Source: Clostridia bacterium | Lineage (GTDB): Bacteria > Bacillota > Clostridia > Lachnospirales > Lachnospiraceae | Length of the DNA stretch: 64,000 nucleotides | Direction: 5' to 3' | NCBI GenBank assembly: GCA_026000945.1 | Contig: BNZI01000004.1 | Coordinates: forward strand, 14,176 to 78,175 | Shown: positions 1 to 9,772 of the stretch, piece after piece | Numbering within the stretch: the stretch's first letter is position 1 | Layout: the number at the start of each line of letters is the position of its first letter | Program-made: the position numbers and the translations under genes | The notes under the pieces: model-generated | Database searches by the model: none | Told to the model about the DNA's origin: nothing | What the model saw: the letters and a program-made list of their open reading frames with translations, nothing else

Positions 1-115
<115 letters not shown>

Positions 116-129
116 TTACCTATCGCCTC

Positions 130-255
130 GTGATATACTCCCACCACCTATGCTAAATCTAAGAAGCAGGAGCTTCTCGCTCAAGACAACTAGTGCCTGA
201 ACCATCCCCGTGTTCCCCACGGTTTTATGCCAATTCATCCTACTACCTTAGAGAT
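130..255 (-). mobile_element. Relic resembling the right end of an IS200/IS605-type element
   Basis: Read on the minus strand, a segment with GGATGAATTGGCATAAAA (247-230) leads into a CCGTG-GGGAA-CACGG hairpin, then an AGAAGCTCC arm and a GGGAGTATATCAC terminus ending at 130. The end resembles the conserved 3' hairpin and TTCAC-like terminus of IS200/IS605 tnpB elements, from which omega-RNA is made. The open frame reading through it (with HKTVGNTGM) faintly resembles a TnpB C-terminus. A diverged relative lies at 50866-50999. No tnpA or tnpB gene is present. The family assignment is inference. Confidence 0.4.
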
Positions 256-320
256 AGCGGATTTCTTGGTAAATTGAATGAAATTCTGAAATCTTTACTT
301 AATTACTTCTTAATCTTTAT

Positions 321-348
321 ATTTTATCACAAAAAAGTTTATTGTCAA
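321..348 (-). promoter_or_regulatory. Sigma-A type promoter for the leftmost GH1 gene
   Basis: On the minus strand TTGACA (348-343) is followed after 16 bases by TAAAAT (326-321). Transcription would start near 315 and leave an untranslated leader of about 225 bases before the GTG at 88. The leader contains the transposon-like relic at 130-255. I looked for a BglG/LicT antiterminator site, common before beta-glucoside genes, and did not recognise one. Confidence 0.5.
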
Positions 349-414
349 AGACAGGTCTGCCTGTTCTCATCTCGTCTATAACAAACTCTCTCATTCTACC
401 CCTGAAGAAAAGCT

Positions 415-1908
<1,494 letters not shown>

Positions 1909-1926
1909 TTATGTTCATTCTAGCAT

Positions 1927-1976
1927 AAAAAAATGGATAATCAAAGGTGTGGTTGCTTTGAATTATCCATTTTTTT
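1927..1976 (-). terminator. Rho-independent terminator downstream of secA
   Basis: A long inverted repeat (ATGGATAAT-CAAAG pairing with CTTTGAATTATCCAT) sits between the secA stop at 1979 and the GH1 start at 1863. It is flanked by seven A on one side and seven T on the other, so it can terminate in either direction. On the minus strand the stem is followed directly by a T7 tract, as expected for the end of secA. Confidence 0.8.
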
Positions 1977-1978
1977 CG

Positions 1979-4426
1979 TTATCCATCCTTTCTAGTCTCT
2001 TGATACACAAGGCGTAAACTCTCTTCCGTTACATTACCCATGATTTGATGAAACAACTGATAAGCCCTTATTTTATACTTAACCAAGGGATTTCCTTTTT
2101 TCCCATAAGACTGCCATCCTCTCCCTCTTTGTAAAACTCTTAATCCCTCCATATACTCCCGCCAATTTTTATCTATCGTTTGAAGATAAATTCGACGTTC
2201 TTTTTCTTGAAGTTGTTCTTCATTTTGCGTTGATTCTTGCTGGTTTTTCCATAAGATTTGAGCTTGTAAAGTGAAATAGTCTTTGAATGCTTTTTTATTG
2301 GGACATTGTTCTTTCATCTCATCCTTTTGAAAAATTTCTACATCCAAGGGTAATACAGAAAGTATCCTATGTTTCAATTTCCTCCAATCCCAACGACTAC
2401 TATTTTTCTCGTCATCTATACATTCTTGTGCCACATCATCTATCCATTTAGCAAACATTTTTTCTCTAACTTCTTCTAAATCTTGCGCATATAAAATATA
2501 TCTACGCTCTTTGTTCATCAAATCTCTTTGTTCATTTAAGATTTGATCGTATTGGAAACATTTCATTCTACTGACATAATGACTTTGTCCAACCCTTTTT
2601 TGTGCATCTTGAACAAATTTTAGAAGTAATTTATGCTGTATCGGCTTATTTTCTTCTCCTTTTAACGCATGGAATACAGAAAGTAAACTCTGCACACCAT
2701 ATTGAGTCAATAAATGATCCTCCAAAGAAAGATAAAAACGAGATTCTCCCGGATCGCCCTGCCTGCCAGAACGCCCCCTAAGCTGATCATCTATTCTAAG
2801 CGATTCATGACGCTGAACACCAATCACTTTTAACCCCCCAGCTGATCTTGACTGTTCATCCAATTGAATATCCGTTCCCCGACCTGCCATATTTGTAGCA
2901 ATCGTCACTGCACCATATCTTCCTGCTTTTGCAATAATGCTTGCTTCCTGTTTATTTTGTTTAGCATTCAGTACTTGATGGGCAATCCCTTTTTTTCTCA
3001 ATAGATCACTCAATAATTCAGATGTATCTATATGCGTTGTACCTACTAGAATAGGTTGTCCTGTTGAATGAGTTTTCGCAATATCTTCTATAATCGCTTG
3101 ATACTTTTCTTTTTTCGTTTTATAAATCAAATCAGGATGATCTATACGCAATATTTTTTTATTCGTTGGAATATCTACAACATCTAAAGCATAAATTTGA
3201 CGCAATTCCATTTCTGCTTGCGCAGCTGTACCTGTCATTCCTGATTTTTGCTTAAATTGGTTAAAAAAGTTTTGAAAACTTATGCTAGACAAAGCTCGGT
3301 TCTCTTCTTTTGCTTCTATTTTTTCTTTTACCTCTATCGCTTCGTGCAAGCCTTCGGAATATCTTTTTGATGGAGTTATACGTCCAGTAGCACTATCTAC
3401 AAGGATGACTTTTTGTTCTTGTACGATGTAATCCCGATCTCTGCGCATAATGTAATGCGCGCGTAAAGCTGCCCTAACATGATAAAAAACATTTAAGCGT
3501 TCAGCCTCTTCTAATTGATCTAGATAAAAAAATTGTTCTACTTTTCGAAATCCTTGATCGGTAAGACTAGCTGTTTGACCATCAACAATAAAATCTCCTT
3601 CTTCTATAATTTCTTCCTCAACTAGTTTATCCAGTTTTGTTAATTTAGGCCCTTTTGTTCCTTGTCTTAAGTGCCGAACCAAAAAATCACAAGATTTATA
3701 TAATTTGTTTTGTTCCTCCTTATCTAATCCATAAACCGAATTTTCATTTTTTCCTGCGATGACCAACGGAGATCTTGCCCGATCAATCAAAATGGAATCT
3801 GCTTCATCAATTAAGGCATAATTTAATCCTCTTAATACAATTTTTTTTACATCCATAACGATATGATCACGTAAATAATCAAAAACTAACTCATGATTTG
3901 TCACATAAGTAATATCACAAGCATAAGCTGCACGACGTTCTGGCTTACTTAATCCGCCTACCACTACACCGACAGATAAACCTAAAAATTCATAAAGATT
4001 TTTCATCAGCTCCGCATCACGTTTAGCCAAGTAGTCATTCACTGTAACAATATGAACTCCCTCTCCACTCAACGCATAGACATAGGCTGGCAAAGCAGCT
4101 ACCAAAGTTTTCCCTTCGCCTGTCTTCATCTGCGCAATACGCCCTTGATACAGCACAATTCCACCTGCTAGTTGGACACGGTAATGCTCCATTCCCAAAA
4201 CACGCCGAGAAGCTTCACGCACTACGGCAAAAGCCTCTACAAGATAAGAATCTGAATTTTCTCCTTTTTTCAATAAGGATTTCCAATTGGAAGTTTTATC
4301 CTTTAATTGTTTATCTGTACATTGCATCATTTCAGTCCGCATACTCTCTATTTCATCTACGATAGGACTAATGGTTTTCAACTCTTTTTCACTGTATGTA
4401 TAAAATAATTGGGGGATAAGACCCAT
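1979..4426 (-). CDS. secA: Protein translocase ATPase SecA (short form, no C-terminal zinc tail)
   Basis: The ATP-driven motor that pushes unfolded proteins through SecYEG. Visible motifs: Walker A MKTGEGKT (about residues 100-107), the DEAD-type Walker B in DEADSILIDRARSP, ATNMAGRGTDI, and the arginine-finger region RIDDQLRGRSGRQGDPG. The protein is 815 residues and ends in YQETRKDG, without the Cys-rich SEC-C zinc motif found in many housekeeping SecAs, so an accessory SecA2-type role is possible; sequence alone does not settle it. The start is placed at the ATG at 4426 (MGLIPQLF) because GAGGAG at 4440-4435 is 8 bases upstream. The GTG at 4435 overlaps that ribosome site and is rejected. 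It appears monocistronic, with a terminator at 1927-1976. Confidence 0.92.
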   Translation of the reverse strand: MGLIPQLFYTYSEKELKTISPIVDEIESMRTEMMQCTDKQLKDKTSNWKSLLKKGENSDSYLVEAFAVVREASRRVLGMEHYRVQLAGGIVLYQGRIAQMKTGEGKTLVAALPAYVYALSGEGVHIVTVNDYLAKRDAELMKNLYEFLGLSVGVVVGGLSKPERRAAYACDITYVTNHELVFDYLRDHIVMDVKKIVLRGLNYALIDEADSILIDRARSPLVIAGKNENSVYGLDKEEQNKLYKSCDFLVRHLRQGTKGPKLTKLDKLVEEEIIEEGDFIVDGQTASLTDQGFRKVEQFFYLDQLEEAERLNVFYHVRAALRAHYIMRRDRDYIVQEQKVILVDSATGRITPSKRYSEGLHEAIEVKEKIEAKEENRALSSISFQNFFNQFKQKSGMTGTAAQAEMELRQIYALDVVDIPTNKKILRIDHPDLIYKTKKEKYQAIIEDIAKTHSTGQPILVGTTHIDTSELLSDLLRKKGIAHQVLNAKQNKQEASIIAKAGRYGAVTIATNMAGRGTDIQLDEQSRSAGGLKVIGVQRHESLRIDDQLRGRSGRQGDPGESRFYLSLEDHLLTQYGVQSLLSVFHALKGEENKPIQHKLLLKFVQDAQKRVGQSHYVSRMKCFQYDQILNEQRDLMNKERRYILYAQDLEEVREKMFAKWIDDVAQECIDDEKNSSRWDWRKLKHRILSVLPLDVEIFQKDEMKEQCPNKKAFKDYFTLQAQILWKNQQESTQNEEQLQEKERRIYLQTIDKNWREYMEGLRVLQRGRGWQSYGKKGNPLVKYKIRAYQLFHQIMGNVTEESLRLVYQETRKDG

Positions 4427-4601
4427 GGTTTCCACTCCTCACACAATCAAAGTTAATCAAATAGTCTCTCCATCCTAAGGTTTAGCCTCATTTTACCGGT
4501 AAAGCCCACGATTTGAGACAATTTTCTTCCATAGGATTTTTTTCTTTCATCGGATCATTTTCTAAACTCAAAAGGAATATTAACTGTTAATTAAATCTAA
4601 A

Positions 4602-4772
4602 TTACTTATACCATTTTTTATAGTGTTCTCTATTGATTTGTTCATCAATAGAGCTTTATTCATGATATCCAATAAATACTAACATCGACAGCTTATGAAT
4701 TTTTCGGATAGCTGCCGCTGAATGAAAGTTTTTTGCCCATAAAGTTAAATAGTCATAAGCAACGTCTTTCAT
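4602..4772 (-). pseudogene. Possible remnant of a small gene with an internal stop
   Basis: Inside the 480-base gap between secA and the ATP-grasp gene, an ATG at 4772 opens a 38-codon frame (starting MKDVAYDYLTLWAKNF) to a TAA at 4658-4656. The same frame then continues 17 more sense codons (ending EHYKKWYK) to a TAA at 4604-4602. The codon content looks protein-like, which suggests a decayed small gene, but there is no clear ribosome site and I do not recognise the product. The rest of the gap (4427-4601, 4773-4864) shows nothing I can name. Confidence 0.25.
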
Positions 4773-4864
4773 TTATTCCACTGTAATAATATAACAAATA
4801 ATTTGAATGCTTTCCACAAAAAAAGCCATGAGTAGATATTGTGTTAAGCAAATTAACACGTAGC

Positions 4865-4894
4865 AAAAAAGAAAGCATTGTCTTTTTGCTTTCT
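4865..4894 (-). terminator. Rho-independent terminator after the ATP-grasp gene
   Basis: AGAAAGCA (4870-4877) pairs with TGCTTTCT (4887-4894), and on the minus strand the stem is followed by a T-rich tract (complement of AAAAAA at 4865-4870). It lies 14 bases beyond the stop codon of the ATP-grasp gene ending at 4908. Confidence 0.7.
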
Positions 4895-4907
4895 TTTTCA
4901 TTTTCTA

Positions 4908-5954
4908 TTAACTTGCTATATTTTTTGGAATGTAATGTTTATAAACTGAATGGTAATATTGAAAGTATGCCATAATTAAATTGGTACCTACATTGCCACC
5001 AAGATTTATCGTCCCAGTAGGAAAACTATTTGCTTCAAACAACCAAAATTTTCTTTTCCCTTCTTTATCTGTATTAATGCTTACATCCAATCCAATTTCA
5101 AAAATTGGATTTCGACAAAAAGACTGATAATAAGCAGGAAATTCTTTTCCAAATCTAATCAATCTCTCCTGTATTTCAGACCATTCACTGTCAAACTCAT
5201 TTTTCAAAAAAAGTTCACATGGCATGGAATAACCACCCGTATGAATATTGGAAACCATCCCATTTGCATTACCAATTCTAGGATATAAATTTACTACAAA
5301 TTCCCCATTGACTGCATTGCGGCAACACCTTACCCGAATATCAAATGGCTCTCCATTTCTCGTTCTGCAATCAATGACAGGTTGCACCAAATGCTCTTTG
5401 GATAATTTTGTGTAATAATCTTTCAATTTAGGCAAATCCAATTCTTTTTTCTCTGCTCCAATAGTCATGAAATATTGATTATTTTTTTGTTGAATTTTCA
5501 CAACTCCATTTCCATTTTCTCCATTGCATGGCTTAACGACAACTTCTCCTTGCCATTCATCCAATGCATTTTTCAAATCCTCAAATTTTTTAAGTAATTT
5601 TGTCGGTATTAACATATTTTTAAACTGATCCGTTTTTGCTTCAGCAAGAGCCTTATAAGCTGTATACTTTGACAATCCTAAACTCTTACGTGTAAGCAGA
5701 GTATATGGTGCAAGTTCTTTATCAATAAGATTAAATTGATTATCCACGAGTGGAGGAATAGGAACAATTTTTCTATAAATATCCCCATTTTCAAAAAATA
5801 TACCATTAATCTCTTGTTTAGTCCAATCCACATCTTTTGGTGCAAATAAAAATAAATCCACATCAAATGCACGAGCCATATACAACATATGATAAAAACT
5901 ATTTGTCCTGTCACTCAAAGGAACATTTTTCAGTAATCGTCCTACAGTTATCAT
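4908..5954 (-). CDS. YheC/YheD-family ATP-grasp protein
   Basis: A protein of about 348 residues matching the YheC/YheD ATP-grasp family, known in Bacillus as spore-coat-associated proteins; the substrate is generally unknown. The ATP-grasp core is visible: the lysine strand WQGEVVVKPCNGENGNGV, then RTRNGEPFDIRVRCC and, near the C-terminus, FEIGLDVSINTD with FWLFEANSFPTG as the metal-binding Glu/Asn segment. The start at 5954 (MITVGRLLKN) is preferred because GAGGT lies just upstream and family members begin at this strand. An upstream ATG at 5999 overlaps the preceding gene's stop (ATGA) and would add 15 residues, so translational coupling is an alternative. It shares an operon with the acetyltransferase at 5996-6856 and is followed by a terminator. 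A ligase role on a cell-surface polymer is speculation. Confidence 0.8.
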   Translation of the reverse strand: MITVGRLLKNVPLSDRTNSFYHMLYMARAFDVDLFLFAPKDVDWTKQEINGIFFENGDIYRKIVPIPPLVDNQFNLIDKELAPYTLLTRKSLGLSKYTAYKALAEAKTDQFKNMLIPTKLLKKFEDLKNALDEWQGEVVVKPCNGENGNGVVKIQQKNNQYFMTIGAEKKELDLPKLKDYYTKLSKEHLVQPVIDCRTRNGEPFDIRVRCCRNAVNGEFVVNLYPRIGNANGMVSNIHTGGYSMPCELFLKNEFDSEWSEIQERLIRFGKEFPAYYQSFCRNPIFEIGLDVSINTDKEGKRKFWLFEANSFPTGTINLGGNVGTNLIMAYFQYYHSVYKHYIPKNIAS

Positions 5955-5995
5955 GATTGATTTACCTCTTTCCTCTTTCATAATGTTAAATTGAT

Positions 5996-6856
5996 TCATT
6001 GAAATTTTTCAAAAAACAAGTTGATATCTTCAAAACAATCTGCATTTTCAGCAATAGTTTGTTCATCCCAATTCCACCATTGAACACGTTGCAAAATTTC
6101 AATCTCTTGTTCACTAAAACGAAATTTTTTTACTTTGCCCGGTACACCTACCACAATCGCAAAAGGCGGGACATCCTCATTCACAACAGCATTTGCTCCA
6201 ATAATCGCACCGTCTCCAATGGTATGTACTTTACTAGCATTGATAAAGACATTTGCTCCAATCCATACATCCGAACCAATTTTAATCGAATGAAAAGACT
6301 CCAAATGTGCATTTAACCCAGATTTTTCTAGTTTATTCAATGAAACTACATCTCTTTCCAAACGATGGCAAGTGGTTAAACTACGCACATGATGATTACC
6401 ATTCATATAGGCTTTTCCATTAATGGATACATATCGTCCAATCGAAGAAATACAGTTATGCTGAGAATGTTGTCCTATACAATTTAAAAAGGTAGAGAAT
6501 CCAGTTGTATATTTTCCAATGGGAACACCATCAAAAACAAAATCATATTCCAACAAATCATCATTCTTCACTAAATAGTCTTCATTAACTACAAACCCTT
6601 TATTTTTCAAGCATTGTACCGTCTGATTATTTTCAATCGTAACACAAAAACAACTTTCTTTATTTAATACTTCCCGACTTTTTACAGGAATTCCCCTAAT
6701 CACCGGAGTACTTTTATAGTGATCAGAAATAAAATACGATGTTGGAATACCATGCGATTTTAAGATAAAATGAATTTTTAATGCAACATTTGTGATTCCC
6801 CACACCACCACACTACGCCCAACCAATTTTTCTTTGACTTTTGTAATAAAATCCAT
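5996..6856 (-). CDS. CatB-related hexapeptide-repeat O-acetyltransferase
   Basis: A 286-residue acyltransferase. Residues from about 110 onward form a left-handed beta-helix of hexapeptide repeats (IGKYTTGFSTFL, IGSDVWIGANVFI, IGDGAIIGANAVVNEDVPPF) and end in the VVGVPGKVKKFRF plus WWNWD signature of the xenobiotic/CatB acetyltransferases. The N-terminal 100 residues (VVVWGITNVALKIHFILK) look like a small Rossmann-like domain, as in sugar O- or N-acetyltransferases that modify surface glycans. The stop overlaps the ATG at 5999 of the downstream frame by four bases, pointing to an operon. The acceptor is unknown; surface polysaccharide is the likeliest target given the neighbours. Confidence 0.85.
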   Translation of the reverse strand: MDFITKVKEKLVGRSVVVWGITNVALKIHFILKSHGIPTSYFISDHYKSTPVIRGIPVKSREVLNKESCFCVTIENNQTVQCLKNKGFVVNEDYLVKNDDLLEYDFVFDGVPIGKYTTGFSTFLNCIGQHSQHNCISSIGRYVSINGKAYMNGNHHVRSLTTCHRLERDVVSLNKLEKSGLNAHLESFHSIKIGSDVWIGANVFINASKVHTIGDGAIIGANAVVNEDVPPFAIVVGVPGKVKKFRFSEQEIEILQRVQWWNWDEQTIAENADCFEDINLFFEKFQ

Positions 6857-6960
6857 AAGCGATTATTCATCACGCATTTTTCAGCGTGTATCCTTTCATG
6901 ATAAATACTTTACTTTTTTACTTAAAGATTGTTTCCCTCTCATCCTCAGTCAATGCTTTC

Positions 6961-7959
6961 TCATTCCATAATCATTACCGCCTTTGTATATAAATTTACT
7001 CCATGCACCCTATTGGGGTGTATGTGATCTAGTAAATACTTTTCTGTAGATTCTCGCTCTAATGTGGCTTTCAAAAACGGATTCGGATTCACATATAAAT
7101 ATCCATTACTTTTACAAAATGCCGATAGTGCATCACTATACTGTAGAAGCAAAGCATCCCGTTCAGAAAGCGATTTACAACGATGAACACGATCATTTGT
7201 CAAAGCTAACCACGGTGCAACAAAAACAAAATCTGTATTCCGATTTTGTACATGAATATGGTTAATTAATTCGGATATTCTTTCAATATACTGTTCCGGT
7301 GTCATTGCACATATAGCAGGATTTCGATAACAGACATCATTTGTCCCAATTGCAATCACATAACCCTCTGCACCAACATTTGCAATGATTTCAGCACGGT
7401 TTAATAAAGTTTGTACCACTCCACTATCATAAGCTTTTTCTGTAATATTGATCGAATCAAAAAGGCTTGCCAAGGGCTGATACCAGCCAATACCTCCATT
7501 TTTTGAACCTGCAGTGATCGAATCCCCAACAAAGCAAACAGACTGCTTTGCCGATAACCATTGATAAATTTTTGTATCGACAAAATCTTCTGGTTTAGGA
7601 TATGCCGGGGCAGGATCCTGTCTGAATCCCTCTCTTGTCTTATAGTACCTTGGTGTCGCAGCTTCAATAGGAAGTTTTTGCCCCAACATGACTTCTGTGA
7701 TCGTTGCATGAACCTGCTTAATTCGCTTAAATTCAGCGGTACTAATTTGTGCATTTAAGTCCGGATTTGTCAAAAGGTCATAAATAGGCAGGGCACGATG
7801 TGTCTTACCTAATAGGCATTGTGCATAAAGCGGAATAATAGATGTTCCCATTATTGATTTGTTCTCACAATCAAAGTAAATTTCTATTAATGCTGAAGCA
7901 TCTCCATCATACTCTGTATAAGAATTCGTAAAGTTTCCAAGTCCATTCACAATCAACAT
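6961..7959 (-). CDS. SGNH/GDSL hydrolase with a CapA C-terminal remnant at its N-terminus
   Basis: A 332-residue reading frame. Residues from about 135 to the end form an SGNH esterase/lipase domain: block I FVGDSITAGS, block III AIGTNDVC and block V LLDHIHPN carry the catalytic Ser, Asn, Asp and His. The first 100 residues (LIVNGLGNFTNSYTEYDG and on) are instead the C-terminal part of a CapA-type metallophosphatase, and they continue in protein sense from the upstream frame ending at 7973. The open frame begins at an internal ATG (7959) of what was probably a single CapA-SGNH fusion. No convincing ribosome site precedes the ATG, so this half may not be made on its own. Its own catalytic residues look intact. 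Confidence 0.75.
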   Translation of the reverse strand: MLIVNGLGNFTNSYTEYDGDASALIEIYFDCENKSIMGTSIIPLYAQCLLGKTHRALPIYDLLTNPDLNAQISTAEFKRIKQVHATITEVMLGQKLPIEAATPRYYKTREGFRQDPAPAYPKPEDFVDTKIYQWLSAKQSVCFVGDSITAGSKNGGIGWYQPLASLFDSINITEKAYDSGVVQTLLNRAEIIANVGAEGYVIAIGTNDVCYRNPAICAMTPEQYIERISELINHIHVQNRNTDFVFVAPWLALTNDRVHRCKSLSERDALLLQYSDALSAFCKSNGYLYVNPNPFLKATLERESTEKYLLDHIHPNRVHGVNLYTKAVMIME

Positions 7960-7972
7960 ATTATTTCGGAAA

Positions 7973-8749
7973 TCAATTGGCTGAACAGCAACATATCACA
8001 ATATCCGCTCCGGCTTCAGAAAAAACTTCATACCACGCTTTTTGCAAATCATCAGGCGCATGTAAAAATTGTCCTCCCATATGTGGCATAACAATGATAA
8101 TATCCGGATTTTCAGCTTTCACTTTGGCAAACTGCCTAAATACTTCTTCTTTTGCAAAAGCAAACTGTTCATTTTGAGGATTTACTACAAAAGAGGATAG
8201 ATAGGCATCGTTCCCTTTCAAATTTCTTTTTGCGGTAGGCGTATAAGCCAAAAAAGCAAATTTAATCCCCTGAAGCTCTACTATTTTCACCTTTTCTTTT
8301 TCTTCTTTTGAACGATATGTACCTATATGGTCAAGTCCAATTGAATCTAAGACATCTAATGTTCTCATTGCCCCTGTTACACCTTTATCTAAAAAGTGAT
8401 TGTTGGCTGTTGTAACTAAGTTAAATCCTGCATTTTTTACTGCTTTCGCAAAACTATCTGGAAAATTCAATGCAAGAGGTTTGCCATCTCCATAATTACT
8501 GGAAGAATAACCCCCACCTGAACCGGCACAAGGACCTTCAAAGACACCGACAGAATAATCTACTTGTGAGATATAAGGTGAAGTATAGGTAAATATAGAA
8601 GAAAAATCGTATTTCTCCCCATCAAAAGCATTCTTTACACTATCTTCAAGTAAAATAAGATCCCCAGCAAAAAGTAATTTCAATGCTGAATCAAACTTAT
8701 GTTTCTCACTTTTAGAAAGCGTTTTATAAATTCTGTTTATTGCCGCCAT
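7973..8749 (-). CDS. CapA-family metallophosphatase, N-terminal part, frameshifted
   Basis: A 258-residue frame with the CapA/PgsA fold: LLFAGDLILLEDS (metal-binding Asp), TTANNHFLDKG (Asn-Asn-His) and VMPHMGGQF (His). CapA proteins support capsule or polyglutamate export, but many homologues modify other surface polymers. The start at 8749 (MAAINRIYK) follows GGAGG with good spacing; a longer frame from 8836 begins with an unlikely Asp/His-rich stretch. The frame ends abruptly in IVICCCSAN, exactly where the family has an H-x-H metal motif. In the next frame the sequence continues as AVQPIDFRNNMLIVNGLGNF, so a small deletion has removed the His motif and shifted the frame. The product is probably inactive. 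Confidence 0.75.
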   Translation of the reverse strand: MAAINRIYKTLSKSEKHKFDSALKLLFAGDLILLEDSVKNAFDGEKYDFSSIFTYTSPYISQVDYSVGVFEGPCAGSGGGYSSSNYGDGKPLALNFPDSFAKAVKNAGFNLVTTANNHFLDKGVTGAMRTLDVLDSIGLDHIGTYRSKEEKEKVKIVELQGIKFAFLAYTPTAKRNLKGNDAYLSSFVVNPQNEQFAFAKEEVFRQFAKVKAENPDIIIVMPHMGGQFLHAPDDLQKAWYEVFSEAGADIVICCCSAN

Positions 8750-9101
8750 CTCTAACCCTCCGTACATCAATCTACCATGATCATGGTCATCATGGTCGCA
8801 CAGACTGCGGCGTACATATGTGAACTCTTTATGCAATCGTATGCGATGATACCAATATGATCAATTTTCTGTGTTATCTTTTTCTGTTTTTTCATGTCTC
8901 ATGAAAATTTTCTATTCTCTTTTAAAAATTCGCCTTACAGATATTCCTTATTTTTACATAATTTAAACAATAATAAAAATACCACCGATAAAGTACTGAA
9001 TATCATCTATTTTTGTCCTATATCCGTAATGCCTTACCATAAATACATTTAACACTTGCTTAGAATATTTCATATACATGGCGCATTCCAGATAAAAGAA
9101 G

Positions 9102-9404
9102 CTATTCAGTATCTGCTGCCCTCCTATAAATTGTTTGTACAGAATGTTCCAGAAATGTAATCAAATCATGTAAATAACGAGAAACTCTAATAACAATATC
9201 TTTAACAACTTCTTCCGTCGTTTCTAGAATTATCCACTTGCCTGCATCCGCTTAAGGACATGCTGTTTTCGATATGCTCCACAAACCTTCTTGTTTTAAA
9301 ATTTTATTTTTTAAAAACTGTAAACATTTCTCTGTGGATAAAAGATTGTCTTTGCTTCTATTCTTCATATTTTTTGAGTGATGATAAGGAATTTTAGTTT
9401 TCAT
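9102..9404 (-). pseudogene. Unrecognised small gene with an in-frame stop
   Basis: AGGAGA precedes an ATG at 9404 that opens a 50-codon frame (MKTKIPYHHSKNMKNRSKDN and on) ending in TAA at 9254-9252. The same frame then runs 49 further sense codons (with ETTEEVVKDIVIRVSRYLHD) to TAG at 9104-9102. Together they look like one protein of about 100 residues broken by a point mutation. I do not recognise the family. The flanks 8837-9101 and 9405-9477 hold nothing I can name except a lone DnaA-box-like TGTGGATAA at 9333-9341. Confidence 0.35.
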
Positions 9405-9477
9405 GATAAAAAATTCTCCTGTTCTTTGATTTTCTTATGTTAGTAAATTATTTTACGCTGTAAAACAAATATGTAAA

Positions 9478-9511
9478 AGACTATACTTCCATAAAAATGG
9501 AAGTATAGTCT
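9478..9511 (-). terminator. Perfect 15-bp hairpin, possible terminator
   Basis: AGACTATACTTCCAT (9478-9492) pairs perfectly with ATGGAAGTATAGTCT (9497-9511) around a four-base loop. On the minus strand it is followed by TTTTAC, a weak T tract. It lies downstream of the large repeat protein and its decayed 3' segment, so it is a reasonable end for that transcript. Confidence 0.5.
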
Positions 9512-9547
9512 AAATAATACCTAAATTAGAGTATTTAGGTATTATTC
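9512..9547. repeat. Second adjacent inverted repeat
   Basis: AATAATACCTAAAT (9514-9527) pairs with ATTTAGGTATTATT (9534-9547) around a six-base loop, directly next to the hairpin at 9478-9511. The pair may act together as a transcript end or RNA-stabilising structure downstream of the repeat protein. Confidence 0.4.
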
Positions 9548-9554
9548 CAATTAT

Positions 9555-9772
9555 TTAATATGGAATCCCTCCATTCCAAAATATATCACTAACACGTAAT
9601 TCAGTTACTTTATCTAATAACTCTTGAACATTGGGATCACTTTCTCCTAAAGTAGTTATATCTTATCCAACGTATTACTTAATCCAGAATTAGCTTCTCT
9701 CCAACTAGTTATTTCAACTGATAAATCTGGATTATTTAATTCAAATAATACATCTTCTAATGAAGTCAACGC
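9555..9772 (-). pseudogene. Decayed C-terminal segment of the Ser-Asp repeat protein
   Basis: Directly after the TAA (9775-9773) that ends the repeat protein, the same frame continues with protein-like sequence ([20 protein letters not shown], then [18 protein letters not shown]) to a TAA. A one-base shift then restores [20 protein letters not shown] and RVSDIFWNGGIPY, followed by a stop at 9557-9555. This looks like a former C-terminal domain of about 75 residues cut off by a nonsense mutation plus a frameshift. Alternatively it is the remains of a separate small gene. I do not recognise the domain. Confidence 0.5.

Larger units (their letters stand above)
6961..8749 (-). pseudogene. Disrupted CapA-SGNH two-domain gene
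   Basis: The two entries at 7973-8749 and 6961-7959 join into one protein of about 600 residues if the frame is corrected near 7978-7990. The pieces flanking the break belong to a single CapA domain. The lost segment corresponds to the expected His-x-His metal ligand, consistent with a deletion of about 11 bases. A sequencing or assembly error is the main alternative. Confidence 0.65.

Noticed and set aside
193..381. 62-codon plus-strand open frame
   Set aside because: No ribosome site; it lies over the IS605-like relic and the minus-strand promoter of the GH1 gene.
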